Under the pieces are notes generated by a model that saw only the letters and a list, made by a program, of their open reading frames with translations, was not told where the DNA came from and made no database searches. The translations under genes were made by a program, and so were the position numbers. Of a DNA stretch of 64,000 nt, positions 35,041 to 45,462 are shown one piece after another. The DNA is taken from contig CAWHBN010000021.1 in the NCBI GenBank assembly GCA_963827705.1, forward strand, positions 68,359 through 132,358, given 5' to 3'. This DNA is from JACDAN01 sp963827705 (GTDB lineage: Bacteria > Actinomycetota > Thermoleophilia > Gaiellales > Gaiellaceae). Position 1 is the first letter of the stretch; every line of letters begins with the position of its first letter.

Positions 35041-35188
35041 GAGAAACCCCTTTCCCGCGTCCGCTGCGTCGGCGGCGAGACGCTCCGTGGAAGGAGATGA
35101 TCGTTACTTGCCGGCGGCCCGCCTACAAGGGGCTACGCAGGACTTTTCAGGCTATCCGTACTTTTTCCGAGCTGTTCCGAACGCTTTC

Positions 35189-36082
35189 CTAACGAACCTC
35201 GGTCCGCGGCCGCCGCTGGATCAGCCAGAGACCCGCGATGATCGCCGTGCCGCCGATCGCCAGGCTGACGGCGAGCTCCTCGCCGAGCAGGAGAACCGAG
35301 GCCAGCACCCCGAAGATCGGCACGAGCATCGCGAAGGCGGACGCACGCGCGGGGCCGATGCGGCTCACGCCCTCGTAGAACAGGACGAACGCGAGGACGG
35401 TCCCGAAGACCGCGAGGTAGAGCATCGGCAGCCAGCCGTCGGCCCCCGCATCCTCGAGGTCGTTCCACCCCTGCTCGGCCAGGCTGAAGGGGATCAGCAT
35501 TGCCGTGCCGGTCGCGGTTGCGTACAGGGTCGACGTCACCGCCCCGAAACGGGCGATCGCCGGCCGCCCGATCAGCAGATAGATCGCCCAGCAGAACGCG
35601 CCGGCGACGAAGAGCGCTGCTCCCGCGAGCCTGTCCCTCTCCAGCGGACCGCCCGGATCGACCACGAACACCAGCCCGGCGAAGGCGAGGGCGAGGCCGG
35701 CGGCTGCGGAGCGTGACACTCGCTCACCGAGCACCGCCCAACCGAGGAGGACGGTGAACACCGGCGCGAACCCCGGCACGATGATCGCCCCGTCCGATGC
35801 CGGCGCGAGCTCGAGGCCGTAGAGGAAGAACACGTTGTAACCGGCAACCGCGGTTGCACCCATCGCCAGCACGAGCGGAAGATTCGCCCTGCCCGGCGCC
35901 CGAATCGGCCCGTGCCGCGCGCCGGCCCACAGCGCGAGCAGCGCCGTCGCAATCGAGAACCGCACGGCCGCAACCGTGAACGGCGGCACCTCCTCGACGG
36001 CAAGCTTCCCCGCAGGCCAGGTCCCGCCGAAACAGACGGCCATGCCGAGCAGACAGAGGTAGGCAGTCCGGGCAGACGCCAT
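35189..36082 (-). CDS. EamA/DMT-family permease
   Basis: 297 residues with ten hydrophobic helices in two five-helix halves, the EamA duplication (CFGGTWPAGKLAVEEVPP near the N-terminus, LIGRPAIARFGAVTSTLYAT at the start of the second half). RAD-type ends such as VSRIGPARASAFAMLVPIFG are typical. Exports an unknown small metabolite. It ends 148 nt upstream of the propeller gene. Confidence 0.9.
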   Translation of the reverse strand: MASARTAYLCLLGMAVCFGGTWPAGKLAVEEVPPFTVAAVRFSIATALLALWAGARHGPIRAPGRANLPLVLAMGATAVAGYNVFFLYGLELAPASDGAIIVPGFAPVFTVLLGWAVLGERVSRSAAAGLALAFAGLVFVVDPGGPLERDRLAGAALFVAGAFCWAIYLLIGRPAIARFGAVTSTLYATATGTAMLIPFSLAEQGWNDLEDAGADGWLPMLYLAVFGTVLAFVLFYEGVSRIGPARASAFAMLVPIFGVLASVLLLGEELAVSLAIGGTAIIAGLWLIQRRPRTEVR

Positions 36083-36131
36083 TCAGCAAGAAACGGCGCG
36101 GCTGCGAGTTCTCTGCCGTCGAGGCGACGGG

Positions 36132-38102
<1,971 letters not shown>

Positions 38103-38165
38103 AGGCGGTCTATCGGCCAGGGTAGCAGCGGGATTAGCGGCAGAGCATGCTCCGAACGGGGTGAA

Positions 38166-38687
38166 TCACAGGCCGGCGGCGGCCTCGTCGCCGAGCACGC
38201 CGACGTAGCGGAGATTGCGGTAGCGCTCGGCGAAGTCGAGCCCGTAACCGACCACGAACCGGTTGGGGATCTCGAAGCCCGTGTACCGGACCGGAACCTC
38301 CACCTCGCGGCGCTCCGGCTTGGTCAGGAGGGCACAGATCTCGAGCGAAGCGGGCCCCCTCGCACTGAGCGTTCTCGTCATATACGAGAGCGTGAGGCCG
38401 GAGTCGATGATGTCCTCGACGACGAGGACGTTGCGGCCCTCGATCGACTCGTCCAGGTCCTTGAGGATCCGCACGACGCCCGAGGAGTCCGTCGAGGCGC
38501 CGTAACTCGAGATCGCCATGAAGTCCACCTCACACGGCACCGTGATGTGGCGCATCAGGTCGGCCATGAAGAACACGGCGCCCTTGAGCACTCCCACCAG
38601 CAGCAGGTCCTTGCCCGCATAGTCGACCGAGATCTCGGCGCCGAGCTCGGCGATCCGCTCGCGCAGAGCGTCCTCCTCGATCAGCAC
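38166..38687 (-). CDS. hpt: hypoxanthine phosphoribosyltransferase
   Basis: 173 residues. Salvages hypoxanthine/guanine with PRPP. LLVGVLKGAVFFMADL and the PRPP-binding signature NVLVVEDIIDSGLTLSYM are canonical; VPVRYTGFEIPNRFVVGYG is the purine-binding end. GTG 38687 begins 22 nt after the tilS stop. tilS-hpt-ftsH is a conserved bacterial trio. Confidence 0.96.
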   Translation of the reverse strand: MLIEEDALRERIAELGAEISVDYAGKDLLLVGVLKGAVFFMADLMRHITVPCEVDFMAISSYGASTDSSGVVRILKDLDESIEGRNVLVVEDIIDSGLTLSYMTRTLSARGPASLEICALLTKPERREVEVPVRYTGFEIPNRFVVGYGLDFAERYRNLRYVGVLGDEAAAGL

Positions 38688-38709
38688 CTCGGCGACGCCC
38701 TGCTCGACC

Positions 38710-39672
38710 TCAGTCTTGAACGTACTCAGCGTGCACCCCCTCCGCCTCGACGATCCCCGGCACCGCGACCACCTCGCCTCCCCTCACCACGAGCGGCCAG
38801 GCCTCCCGTTGCGAGCGCGGAACCTTGGCGTCCACGAAGACATCCTGCAGCTTCTTCGAGCGGTTGGCGAGCCGGTCCCCGGCACGCCACCCACGGACCT
38901 TCAGGCCCGGGACCGACGAGCTGATTCTCCAGGGGCCCCAGCGAACCTCTCCCTTCAGGTCGACCGGTCCGCGTTCGAGCCAGACATGGTCGTACTCTCG
39001 CACGGCCTGCACGCCGCCGCCGAGGTCGACCCGCGCCGAGCCGACGGCACTCCCCGTCAACGCATCGAGCGGGCTCGGACGGCCCTCGGCGAGCGCAAGG
39101 AGATTCCTCTCCGCACGCTCGTCGAGCCGGTGGAGCAGTGGCAGGATCTGGTCGCGGATCAGCCCGCGCTTCGTCTCCGGGTTGGTCGAGTCGGTGCGGT
39201 ACGGGAGCCCGACGTCCTCGCAGTACGCCTGCGTCTCCTCGCGCCAGACGGCAAGCAGCGGACGGACGACGCCGTCCTCGCGCTTGGGCTTGATCCCGCC
39301 GGGCTTCCCGCTCGACACCAGCCGGTAGACGACGGTCTCGACCTGGTCGGTTGCCGTGTGGCCGGTGGCGCGCAGCCCTTCGGTCGCGAACGAGTAGCGG
39401 AGGTCGCGCAGCTCGGCCTCGGTCGAGGCCGGGGGAGCCTCCACGACCTCGGCCCCGAGGCGCTCGGCGCAGAAGCTCGCGTCCTTGTCCGACTCGTCGC
39501 CGCGCAGACCATGGTTCACGTGCAGCGCGGAGACCGCGTACCCGAGCTCGCGCAGGGAGTGCCACAGCGCACACGAGTCCGCACCGCCCGAGACGAGACA
39601 CGTCACCTCGCCGCCGGCCGGGATCAGGTCGTGGCGCCGGATCTGCTCCTCGACGCGCTCGAGGAAGTCCAT
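38710..39672 (-). CDS. tilS: tRNA(Ile)-lysidine synthase
   Basis: 320 residues from ATG 39672. Modifies C34 of tRNA-Ile2 to lysidine so that it reads AUA. The PP-loop SGGADSCALWHSL binds ATP; HVNHGLRGDESDKDA and ATGHTATDQVETVVYRLVSSG (given in parts) are the family signature; GLIRDQILPLL follows; a shorter C-terminal domain with VRGWRAGDRL completes it. GGGAG lies directly before ATG. The open frame above 39672 belongs to the tiny membrane gene on the same strand. Confidence 0.94.
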   Translation of the reverse strand: MDFLERVEEQIRRHDLIPAGGEVTCLVSGGADSCALWHSLRELGYAVSALHVNHGLRGDESDKDASFCAERLGAEVVEAPPASTEAELRDLRYSFATEGLRATGHTATDQVETVVYRLVSSGKPGGIKPKREDGVVRPLLAVWREETQAYCEDVGLPYRTDSTNPETKRGLIRDQILPLLHRLDERAERNLLALAEGRPSPLDALTGSAVGSARVDLGGGVQAVREYDHVWLERGPVDLKGEVRWGPWRISSSVPGLKVRGWRAGDRLANRSKKLQDVFVDAKVPRSQREAWPLVVRGGEVVAVPGIVEAEGVHAEYVQD

Positions 39673-39676
39673 CTCC

Positions 39677-39772
39677 CTATTGTGGCCGCCGGTGCTCCAG
39701 GTAGGACGCGACCATGAGCACCGCCCACCTCGCAACCCAGAGGCCGACCGCGAGCAGCAGAAGCTTCCTCAC
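39677..39772 (-). CDS. 31-residue single-helix membrane peptide
   Basis: Reads VRKLLLLAVGLWVARWAVLM plus VASYLEHRRPQ from GTG 39772 to TAG 39677. One hydrophobic helix with positive residues at both ends. The GTG overlaps the stop of the phosphatase (GTGA), and its stop lies 4 nt before the tilS ATG, so it fills the gap exactly and would be coupled to both. No known family. Spacing and composition support it; protein evidence is lacking. Confidence 0.5.
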   Translation of the reverse strand: MRKLLLLAVGLWVARWAVLMVASYLEHRRPQ

Positions 39773-40365
39773 GGGTACACAGGGTCCTGAACCCATTCTT
39801 CGATCCGCTCCGCGGCCTCGCGGAGGCTCGGCTCGTAGAGGATGTGCGGCTCCGCCGGTGTGATCAGGGGCATCTTCGCCGAGGGCCTCCGTCCGTCGGC
39901 CGCGGCGAGCGCGAAGGCGACCGGGAGCGAGTGGCAGACGACGAGGATCGTCTCCTCATCGCGGGCGAGCAGCACGCGGAAGCCGCGGGCGTAGCGCTCG
40001 GCGATCGCCGCCCGGGCCTCACCCCGGCCCGGCGGGACATCGAGCGGCCCGTGCGACCCGGCCCACTTCCGGTACTCCGCGAGCGGCTTGCCTTCGAAGG
40101 AGCCGTAGAAGGGGTCGTTGAGGTCGCGCAGGACGATCCGCGGCACCGGCCGGTCGCCCAGCGCCAGGTCTGCTGTTTCCCGCGTGCGACCGAACTCGGT
40201 GACCACACAGAGGTCGATCGGTTCGCTCTCGAGGCGGTCGTACAGCAAGCGGGCCTGCTGCTTTCCCACCTCCGTCAGCCCGACGACGACGGACGGGTCG
40301 CCGTTGACGAGTGCACGGGCTGAGTAGTCGCTCTCGCCGTGCCGGACGAAGATCGCGCGTTCCAC
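39769..40365 (-). CDS. histidine phosphatase family protein (phosphoglycerate-mutase-like)
   Basis: 198 residues from GTG 40365 (sharing one base with the upstream stop, TAGTG). The catalytic RHG motif is AIFVRHGESDYSA; the second His is in ILVVCHSLPVAFAL; TEFGRTRETADLAL and FYGSFEGKPLAEY are typical. Substrate not predictable. The open frame above 40365 overlaps the GNAT gene and has no resemblance to the family. Confidence 0.9.
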   Translation of the reverse strand: MERAIFVRHGESDYSARALVNGDPSVVVGLTEVGKQQARLLYDRLESEPIDLCVVTEFGRTRETADLALGDRPVPRIVLRDLNDPFYGSFEGKPLAEYRKWAGSHGPLDVPPGRGEARAAIAERYARGFRVLLARDEETILVVCHSLPVAFALAAADGRRPSAKMPLITPAEPHILYEPSLREAAERIEEWVQDPVYP

Positions 40366-41156
40366 TAGAAGAGGACGGAACGGTAGGTGCCCACGTGCGC
40401 CATGCCGACCGCCTCGTAGAGGCGGATCGCCGCCGGATTGTCGGCGCGAACGAAGAGACAGACGCGCGGCACGCGTTCGAGCAGCAGCCGCACGAGGTCG
40501 CGGAGCCCGCGCTGCGCGTACCCCTGTCCGCGCACCTCGGGGTCGACCCAGACCTGCTGAAGCTGGACGGCGCGCGGCGTCCACGCCGACGCCTCTGCCT
40601 TGAAGAGGATCGTCCCCTTCTCGGACCAGATCCACGAGCGACCCTCCTCGATCTGCTGCAACGTGCGCCGGCGGAAGCCCTCCGGGTCGGCCGCCATCGG
40701 ATCGAGCCCGAGCTCGCCCTCGTGGGTCGCGACGCAGGCCGGAAGGAGCAGCTCGAAGTCGGCGCGCGTCGCCTCGCGGATCCGGGTCTCGCCTGGCTCG
40801 GGCGCGTCGGAGATCGCGAAGACCGGCTGACCCGGCCGGTCCTCGCGAGGCTCCTGCATCCGTGAGCGCACGGCGGCCCAGAGATCCGACACCGCCTGCT
40901 CGTTTCCGATGATCATCTTCGGCCGCGCGGCGACCGCCACGTCCGCAAACGCCTCACAGCCGTGTCCTGACGGAACGAGATTTGCGCCGACGTGACACAG
41001 CGCCGTCACAGCCCCTCCGTCGACGGTCGCGACCAGGCGGCCCGGACCGCGCCTGGCGACCTCCTCGAGGTACACGCGCTCGATCGGATCCCCGGCGCAG
41101 AACTCGAGGACCCGACCCAGATCCGGCTCGACCAGCCGGTTTGCTCTTGCAACCAT
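40365..41156 (-). CDS. GNAT N-acetyltransferase with DUF4081-type N-terminal domain
   Basis: 263 residues. The N-terminal half (PIERVYLEEVARRGPGRLVA, ALCHVGANLVPSG) is the DUF4081 region found in actinobacterial proteins; the C-terminal GNAT fold has VQLQQVWVDPEVRGQGYAQRGL (acetyl-CoA pyrophosphate loop) and VCLFVRADNPAAIRLYEAVGM. Substrate unknown. First gene of the minus-strand run to ftsH, and divergent from the CGNR regulator with a 42-nt gap. Confidence 0.9.
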   Translation of the reverse strand: MVARANRLVEPDLGRVLEFCAGDPIERVYLEEVARRGPGRLVATVDGGAVTALCHVGANLVPSGHGCEAFADVAVAARPKMIIGNEQAVSDLWAAVRSRMQEPREDRPGQPVFAISDAPEPGETRIREATRADFELLLPACVATHEGELGLDPMAADPEGFRRRTLQQIEEGRSWIWSEKGTILFKAEASAWTPRAVQLQQVWVDPEVRGQGYAQRGLRDLVRLLLERVPRVCLFVRADNPAAIRLYEAVGMAHVGTYRSVLF

Positions 41157-41163
41157 CTAACCC

Positions 41164-41192
41164 TTTACGGTGGTGTCAATCTTCGCTACGCT
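41164..41192 (+). promoter_or_regulatory. possible sigma-70-type promoter for a leaderless CGNR transcript
   Basis: TTTACG (41164-41169), a 17-nt spacer and TACGCT (41187-41192) fall 7 nt before ATG 41199, so transcription would start at or near the ATG. There is no Shine-Dalgarno sequence, which fits leaderless translation, common in actinobacteria. Match to consensus is only partial. Confidence 0.3.
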
Positions 41193-41198
41193 GATCGC

Positions 41199-41765
41199 AT
41201 GCTGCCCGATCCCGGAGATAGGGAACCCGCCCCGGAGCCTCTCAGGCTGGTGCAGGCCTTCGTGAACACGGTCGATGTAGAGAACGGCATTGAAGAGCTC
41301 ACGGATCCGGCGAGCCTCCACGACGTGCTCATCAGAATCGGCGCGCTCGACCCCGGTGCGCCCCCGCTGAGCCAGGTTGACCTCAGCCGCGCGCTCGCCG
41401 TGCGCGAGGCGCTCCGCAACCTGCTTCACGTCAACGTCGGGCTCGCGGCCGATCACGCCGCGCTCGCTCTGCTCGACCGCACCGGCTCGACCGGCGGGCT
41501 CTCCGTCCGCTTCGCGAGTGACGGCACCTCGCGCCTGACTGCGGACGGATCGACGCTCGACGGCGCGCTCGGGCGGATCCTCGCAGTCGCCTACACGGCA
41601 ATGGTGGCCGGCAACTGGACGCGGCTGAAGGCCTGTCCGCGCGACGTCTGCGGCTGGATCTTCTACGACCGCTCGCGCAACTCGTCCTCGCGCTGGTGCG
41701 CGATGTCCGTCTGCGGCAACCGGACGAAGACCAAGCGCTTCCGGACGCCGGCGGTGGCGCAATGA
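41199..41765 (+). CDS. CGNR zinc-finger (ABATE-domain) transcription regulator
   Basis: 188 residues from ATG 41199. The N-terminal ligand-binding-like ABATE domain (PLRLVQAFVNTVDVENG, LRNLLHVNVG) precedes the C-terminal zinc finger: CPRDVCGWIFYD and RWCAMSVCGNRTK, supplying four Cys and the CGNR signature. Possible stress-linked regulator. It overlaps the next membrane gene (ATGA) and opens a four-gene plus-strand operon. Confidence 0.92.
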   Translation: MLPDPGDREPAPEPLRLVQAFVNTVDVENGIEELTDPASLHDVLIRIGALDPGAPPLSQVDLSRALAVREALRNLLHVNVGLAADHAALALLDRTGSTGGLSVRFASDGTSRLTADGSTLDGALGRILAVAYTAMVAGNWTRLKACPRDVCGWIFYDRSRNSSSRWCAMSVCGNRTKTKRFRTPAVAQ

Positions 41766-42544
41766 TGGGGTTCCTTCGCTCGCCGCGGAAGCGGAAGCGG
41801 CTCGCGTACGCGATCGTGATCCCGCTCGTCCTCGTCGGGCTCGTCGTCGCGGGGGCCGAGTTGCTGCCCAAGGCGGAGGAGGACGCGCCGGAGGTCTTCA
41901 GCAACAAGGAGGCCTACAACGTCGCCGCCCACGAGAAGCCCGTCCGCCTGACGCGCGCGGACCGCAAGCTCGTCAATCAGACGATCGACACGCTCATGAA
42001 CGACGGCGTCAAGCGGCGCGATCCCTCGGCGGTCTCCGAGGTCGTGACGCCGAACCTTCGGAGCCAGGCGAGTCGAAGCGACTGGCGCCGCGGCGACATC
42101 CCCGTCTATCCCTACCCCGCCCTCGGCAAGAAGTTCCACGGGTGGACGATCAACTACTCGCAGCGGAACCACCTGAACGTCGACCTGCTCGTGATGCCGT
42201 CCAAAAACCGCGCAACGCTCGGGCCCGTCGCGCTGACGATCGATCTCCGGAAGATCCAGAGGAAGTGGCGCGTGGACGGCCTCTTCCCCGTCGCCACCTT
42301 CGCTCCGCTCCCGCCGCAGGGGAACCGCGGCCCGGTCATCTCGACCTACGACCTCGTGCCCGCCGCGGCAGGGTCAGCGCCGACCGGCGCCCATAGCCGC
42401 CTGAGCTACGCGTACTTCGCCCTGCCCGCTGCGATCATCGGCGGCGGCATCGCGTTCGTCGTCGGCTTCTTCGTCGTGCGGGCGGTCCGCGACCGCCGGG
42501 CGCACCGCCGCTATCTGGCACAGCGCTCGCTCCAGAGCCAATAG
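41762..42544 (+). CDS. bitopic membrane protein of unknown function
   Basis: 260 residues from ATG 41762. A basic N-terminus, a membrane helix (IVIPLVLVGLVVAGAELL), an extracytoplasmic domain of about 170 residues (NQTIDTLMNDGVKRRDPSAV, YPYPALGKKFHGWTINYSQR, LTIDLRKIQRKWRVDGLFPV) and a second helix near 230-250 with a basic tail. The domain looks like small NTF2/SnoaL-like folds that carry WxVDG motifs, but I cannot assign a family with confidence. Confidence 0.75.
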   Translation: MMGFLRSPRKRKRLAYAIVIPLVLVGLVVAGAELLPKAEEDAPEVFSNKEAYNVAAHEKPVRLTRADRKLVNQTIDTLMNDGVKRRDPSAVSEVVTPNLRSQASRSDWRRGDIPVYPYPALGKKFHGWTINYSQRNHLNVDLLVMPSKNRATLGPVALTIDLRKIQRKWRVDGLFPVATFAPLPPQGNRGPVISTYDLVPAAAGSAPTGAHSRLSYAYFALPAAIIGGGIAFVVGFFVVRAVRDRRAHRRYLAQRSLQSQ

Positions 42545-42554
42545 GCTCCCGCCC

Positions 42555-43271
42555 ATGCCGATCCACGTCCGCGCCGAGCCCGGCGACTACGCCGAGGCCT
42601 GCCTCCTCCCGGGCGACCCGCTCCGCGCCAAGTACATCGCCGAGACCTTCTTCGACGACCCAGTGCAGCGGAACGAGGAGCGCGGGATGCTCGGCTACAC
42701 GGGAACCTTCGAGGGCAAGCCGGTCTCCGTGCAGTCGACGGGAATGGGGTGCCCGACCGCCGCGATCGTGATGGAGGAGCTCGTCCAGCTCGGCGTCAAG
42801 CGGTTCCTCCGTGTCGGAACCTGCGGCGGGCTCCAGCCGGACATGCAGCTCGGTGACCTCATCATCGCCATCACCGCGGTGCCGTCCGACCGAACCGTCG
42901 AGAAGCTCGTGAACTTCGAGCCCCATGCCCCGACCGCAGACTTCGGCCTCGTCCACGGCGCCGTCCACGCGGCCAAGGAGACGGGCAAGAGCGTCCGCGT
43001 CGGGCCGATCGTCTCCAGCGACCTCTTCTACAACCCCGACGACGGCCAGTACGCGCGCTGGTCCGACCGCGGGATCCTCGCGGTCGAGATGGAGGCCGCC
43101 GTCCTGTTCACGATCGGCGCCCTCCGGAAGGTGGCCGCCGGCTGCCTGCTCACCGTCAGCGACGTCGTCGTCGAGGGGGAGTTCGTGCGGATCTCTGACG
43201 AGGAGATGAAGGCGGCGGTCGACCAGATGACCGAGCTGGCGCTGCGGACGATCACATCCGAGAAGCACTGA
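42555..43271 (+). CDS. deoD: purine-nucleoside phosphorylase (DeoD type)
   Basis: 238 residues. Cleaves purine (deoxy)nucleosides with phosphate. CLLPGDPLRAKYIAE binds phosphate; RFLRVGTCGGLQPDMQLGD, GILAVEMEAAVLFTIGAL (ribose contacts) and LLTVSDVVVEGE (catalytic Asp region) are standard. Hexameric NP-I family of normal length. Followed directly by a lipid-kinase gene. Confidence 0.95.
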   Translation: MPIHVRAEPGDYAEACLLPGDPLRAKYIAETFFDDPVQRNEERGMLGYTGTFEGKPVSVQSTGMGCPTAAIVMEELVQLGVKRFLRVGTCGGLQPDMQLGDLIIAITAVPSDRTVEKLVNFEPHAPTADFGLVHGAVHAAKETGKSVRVGPIVSSDLFYNPDDGQYARWSDRGILAVEMEAAVLFTIGALRKVAAGCLLTVSDVVVEGEFVRISDEEMKAAVDQMTELALRTITSEKH

Positions 43272-44173
43272 AGACCGCGCTCCTCGTCAACCCGGCGTCC
43301 GCGAACGGCAAGACTGGGAAGCGCTGGCCCCAGCTCGCCCGCGCCGCGCACGCGGCGGGACTTCGCGGAGAGGCGATCTTCTCCGAGCGCCCGGGCCAAC
43401 TCGGAGACCTGGCGCGGGAGGCAGCCGACGAGGGCGCCGAGCTGCTGGTCGCCTTCGGCGGCGACGGAACCGTCCACGAGATCGTCAACGGCATCGCCGG
43501 CCGGGAGGGAGTCGAGCTCGCCGTCGTTCCTCTCGGTACCGGAAGGGACTTCGTGCGCACACATGGGATCCCGAAGCGGCTCGTCGACGCGCTCCGCATC
43601 GCGCAGCAGGGCGAGGCGCGCCCGTTCGACCTCGGCCGAGCCACGTATCGAGTCGGGGAGCACGACGAGACGGCCTGGTTTGCGAATGCCGGCAGCGTCG
43701 GGATGAGCGGCGCCATCGCGGCGAAAGCGAACAACACGACGAAAGCCCTCGGCGCCAAGACGTCGTACCTGATCGCGCTCGGCGCGGTCTTCGCGCGCTG
43801 GAAGAACGTCCGGCTCGACGTCAAGGTGGACGGCGAGGCGAGGAGCGGGCTGATGGAGGACGTGATCGTCGGCATCGGCCGCTACCAGGCCGGCGGGATG
43901 ATGACGACGCCCGACGCCGAGCCGGACGACGGCCTCTTCGACGTGCTGCTGATCAAGGACGCCACGAAGCTGGAGGTCGTCCGGGAGCTGCCGCGGCTCT
44001 ACAAGGGGACGTTCCTCCCGCACCCCAAGGCCGAGGTGCTGCGCGGGCGGGTCGTCGAGGTCGAGACGCTGGACCCCCTGCCGGTGCAGCTCGACGGCGA
44101 GCAGCCCGGCACCTCCCCGGTCCGATTCGAGATCGCGCCGGGCGCGATCCGGCTCCGGGTTCCCGCTAGCTAG
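43268..44173 (+). CDS. diacylglycerol kinase-family lipid kinase
   Basis: 301 residues if translation starts at CTG 43268 (overlapping the deoD stop as CTGA); no ATG/GTG/TTG occurs before residue 96 of the domain, yet the N-terminal strand is complete: KTALLVNPASANGKTGKRW, LLVAFGGDGTVHEIVNG (nucleotide loop), VVPLGTGRDFVRT. C-terminal: NAGSVGMSGAIA, TTPDAEPDDGLFDVLLIKD, PLPVQLDGEQPGTSPV. YegS/DagK-like; phosphorylates diacylglycerol or a similar lipid. It overlaps the next convergent gene by 8 bp. Confidence 0.88.
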   Translation: MKTALLVNPASANGKTGKRWPQLARAAHAAGLRGEAIFSERPGQLGDLAREAADEGAELLVAFGGDGTVHEIVNGIAGREGVELAVVPLGTGRDFVRTHGIPKRLVDALRIAQQGEARPFDLGRATYRVGEHDETAWFANAGSVGMSGAIAAKANNTTKALGAKTSYLIALGAVFARWKNVRLDVKVDGEARSGLMEDVIVGIGRYQAGGMMTTPDAEPDDGLFDVLLIKDATKLEVVRELPRLYKGTFLPHPKAEVLRGRVVEVETLDPLPVQLDGEQPGTSPVRFEIAPGAIRLRVPAS

Positions 44174-44462
44174 ACGGCTTCTTGGTCGTCGCGGCGCTCG
44201 TGCGCGGGGACGAGCTCGCCGTCTTCGGCTTCGGCTTCGCCTTGGGTTTCTGCAGCTCAGCGAGCTGCTTCTCGAGCTTGGCGACCCGCTTCTCGAGCTC
44301 GTCGATGCCCCGGACCTTCTTCTGGACGTCGTCCATCCGCTCGCGGAGGCCCGTGACGCTTTCGACCACCCGGGCCGTCGTCTGCGAGCCGGCCAAGAGG
44401 GACAGCGCGCCCTCGCCCTTGTCGGCGAGCCTGCTCAGGATGTCCTGCTTCTCGTTCGCCAT
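44166..44462 (-). CDS. small coiled-coil, Lys-rich protein
   Basis: 98 residues from ATG 44462. N-terminal half amphipathic (QDILSRLADKGEGALSLL), then a strong heptad coiled coil (GIDELEKRVAKLEKQLAELQ), then a Lys/Pro/Ala/Ser tail. The layout recalls phasin-like or DNA-compacting proteins; no domain is certain. An open frame extends to 44648 but only mirrors the L,D-transpeptidase. Confidence 0.7.
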   Translation of the reverse strand: MANEKQDILSRLADKGEGALSLLAGSQTTARVVESVTGLRERMDDVQKKVRGIDELEKRVAKLEKQLAELQKPKAKPKPKTASSSPRTSAATTKKPSS

Positions 44463-44491
44463 CGCGGGAACCTTACCCCGGTCGTCGGGCG

Positions 44492-45235
44492 CTACACCTG
44501 CACCTGGACGGGAGTCCCCGTCGGCGCGAGGCGCCAGAGCCGCTTCACTGTCTCGTTGCTGACTCGGATGCAGCCGTTCGAGACCGGAAGCCCGAGCAGT
44601 GAGGGGCGGTTCGTTCCGTGGATCGCGACCGGTCCACCCTGCGGCCACCCGTGCAGGACCTCCGAGAAGGCAGAGATGCCGATCGCGGCCCAGCCGTACG
44701 GCCCGAGCGGGTCGTCACGGAAGCGCTGGTTGACGTAGAAGCGGCCGGTCGGTGTCGGGGTCGAGCGCGCGCCGATCGCGACCTTCGCGCCCAGCACGGG
44801 CCTGCCGCGGTCGAACACCGTCAGCCTGCGCGTGGAGAGGTCGACTACCAGGCGTGTGCGGAGCGGGCGGAGCCTCACGTCCCGCGCGCGGACGTAGCCG
44901 GTCTGCCCGTGCGGCTTCAGCGGCACCAGCACGCGGTACCACGCCGCCTTGCACCCTGTGACCGCCTCGAGCGCGGCGAACACCGTCGGCACGCCGTTGA
45001 CGTTGAACCGGCCGAAACGGGCGAACGCACGCCCTCCCGGGTTCCGGAAAACGTAGGTGAGACGAGTACGGACGTCGACGGCGTATGACCGGGTCGGGGT
45101 GACCAGGTTCACGCCCTTCGAGCACCCAGGCGCCGTCCGACTCGTGCCGGAAGCTTGTATGGATTCAGTGAACACGACCGCCACGGCCAAACAAGCTGCT
45201 ACAGCTAGCGTCGCAGGTAGTTGGAGTCTCAACAC
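44492..45235 (-). CDS. L,D-transpeptidase (YkuD/ErfK family)
   Basis: 247 residues. Signal peptide (LPATLAVAACLAVAVVFTES), a central SH3-like region, then the YkuD domain: VVDLSTRRLTVFDRGRPV, TPTPTGRFYV, the His motif AIHGTN and the catalytic-Cys motif SNGCIRVSN. Makes 3-3 peptidoglycan cross-links or links proteins to peptidoglycan outside the membrane. ATG/TTG starts near 45235 fit the signal peptide. Confidence 0.93.
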   Translation of the reverse strand: MLRLQLPATLAVAACLAVAVVFTESIQASGTSRTAPGCSKGVNLVTPTRSYAVDVRTRLTYVFRNPGGRAFARFGRFNVNGVPTVFAALEAVTGCKAAWYRVLVPLKPHGQTGYVRARDVRLRPLRTRLVVDLSTRRLTVFDRGRPVLGAKVAIGARSTPTPTGRFYVNQRFRDDPLGPYGWAAIGISAFSEVLHGWPQGGPVAIHGTNRPSLLGLPVSNGCIRVSNETVKRLWRLAPTGTPVQVQV

Positions 45236-45303
45236 GAAATCAACATCGCCAATTCGAGGACACCGATTAAACCGCCATGGCAGTTATGCCGAATGAAGGC
45301 AAA

Positions 45304-45462
45304 GTGAACATGCTCCGTCGGACAAGAACGCACCGGCATCACGCGGTCACCACCCACGTGATCCGGCAGCGGGCGGGCGTGCCGTACGAGGTCGAGCAGC
45401 GTGTCTGTCGCGATTGCCACACGGTGATCGCGGAGCGCTCGCTCCGCCGCGCAGCGGCCTAG
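45304..45462 (+). CDS. small basic protein with CxxC
   Basis: About 52 residues from GTG 45304 (ATG 45310 also possible); AAGG lies 4 nt before. Composition RRTRTHRHHAVTTHVIRQR, then GVPYEVEQRVCRDCHTVIAE and an Arg/Ala end. One CxxC pair and a His cluster could bind zinc in a dimer. It overlaps the sirtuin stop by 4 bp on the other strand. Small proteins of this style occur in actinobacterial genomes, but I know no function. Confidence 0.55.
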   Translation: MNMLRRTRTHRHHAVTTHVIRQRAGVPYEVEQRVCRDCHTVIAERSLRRAAA

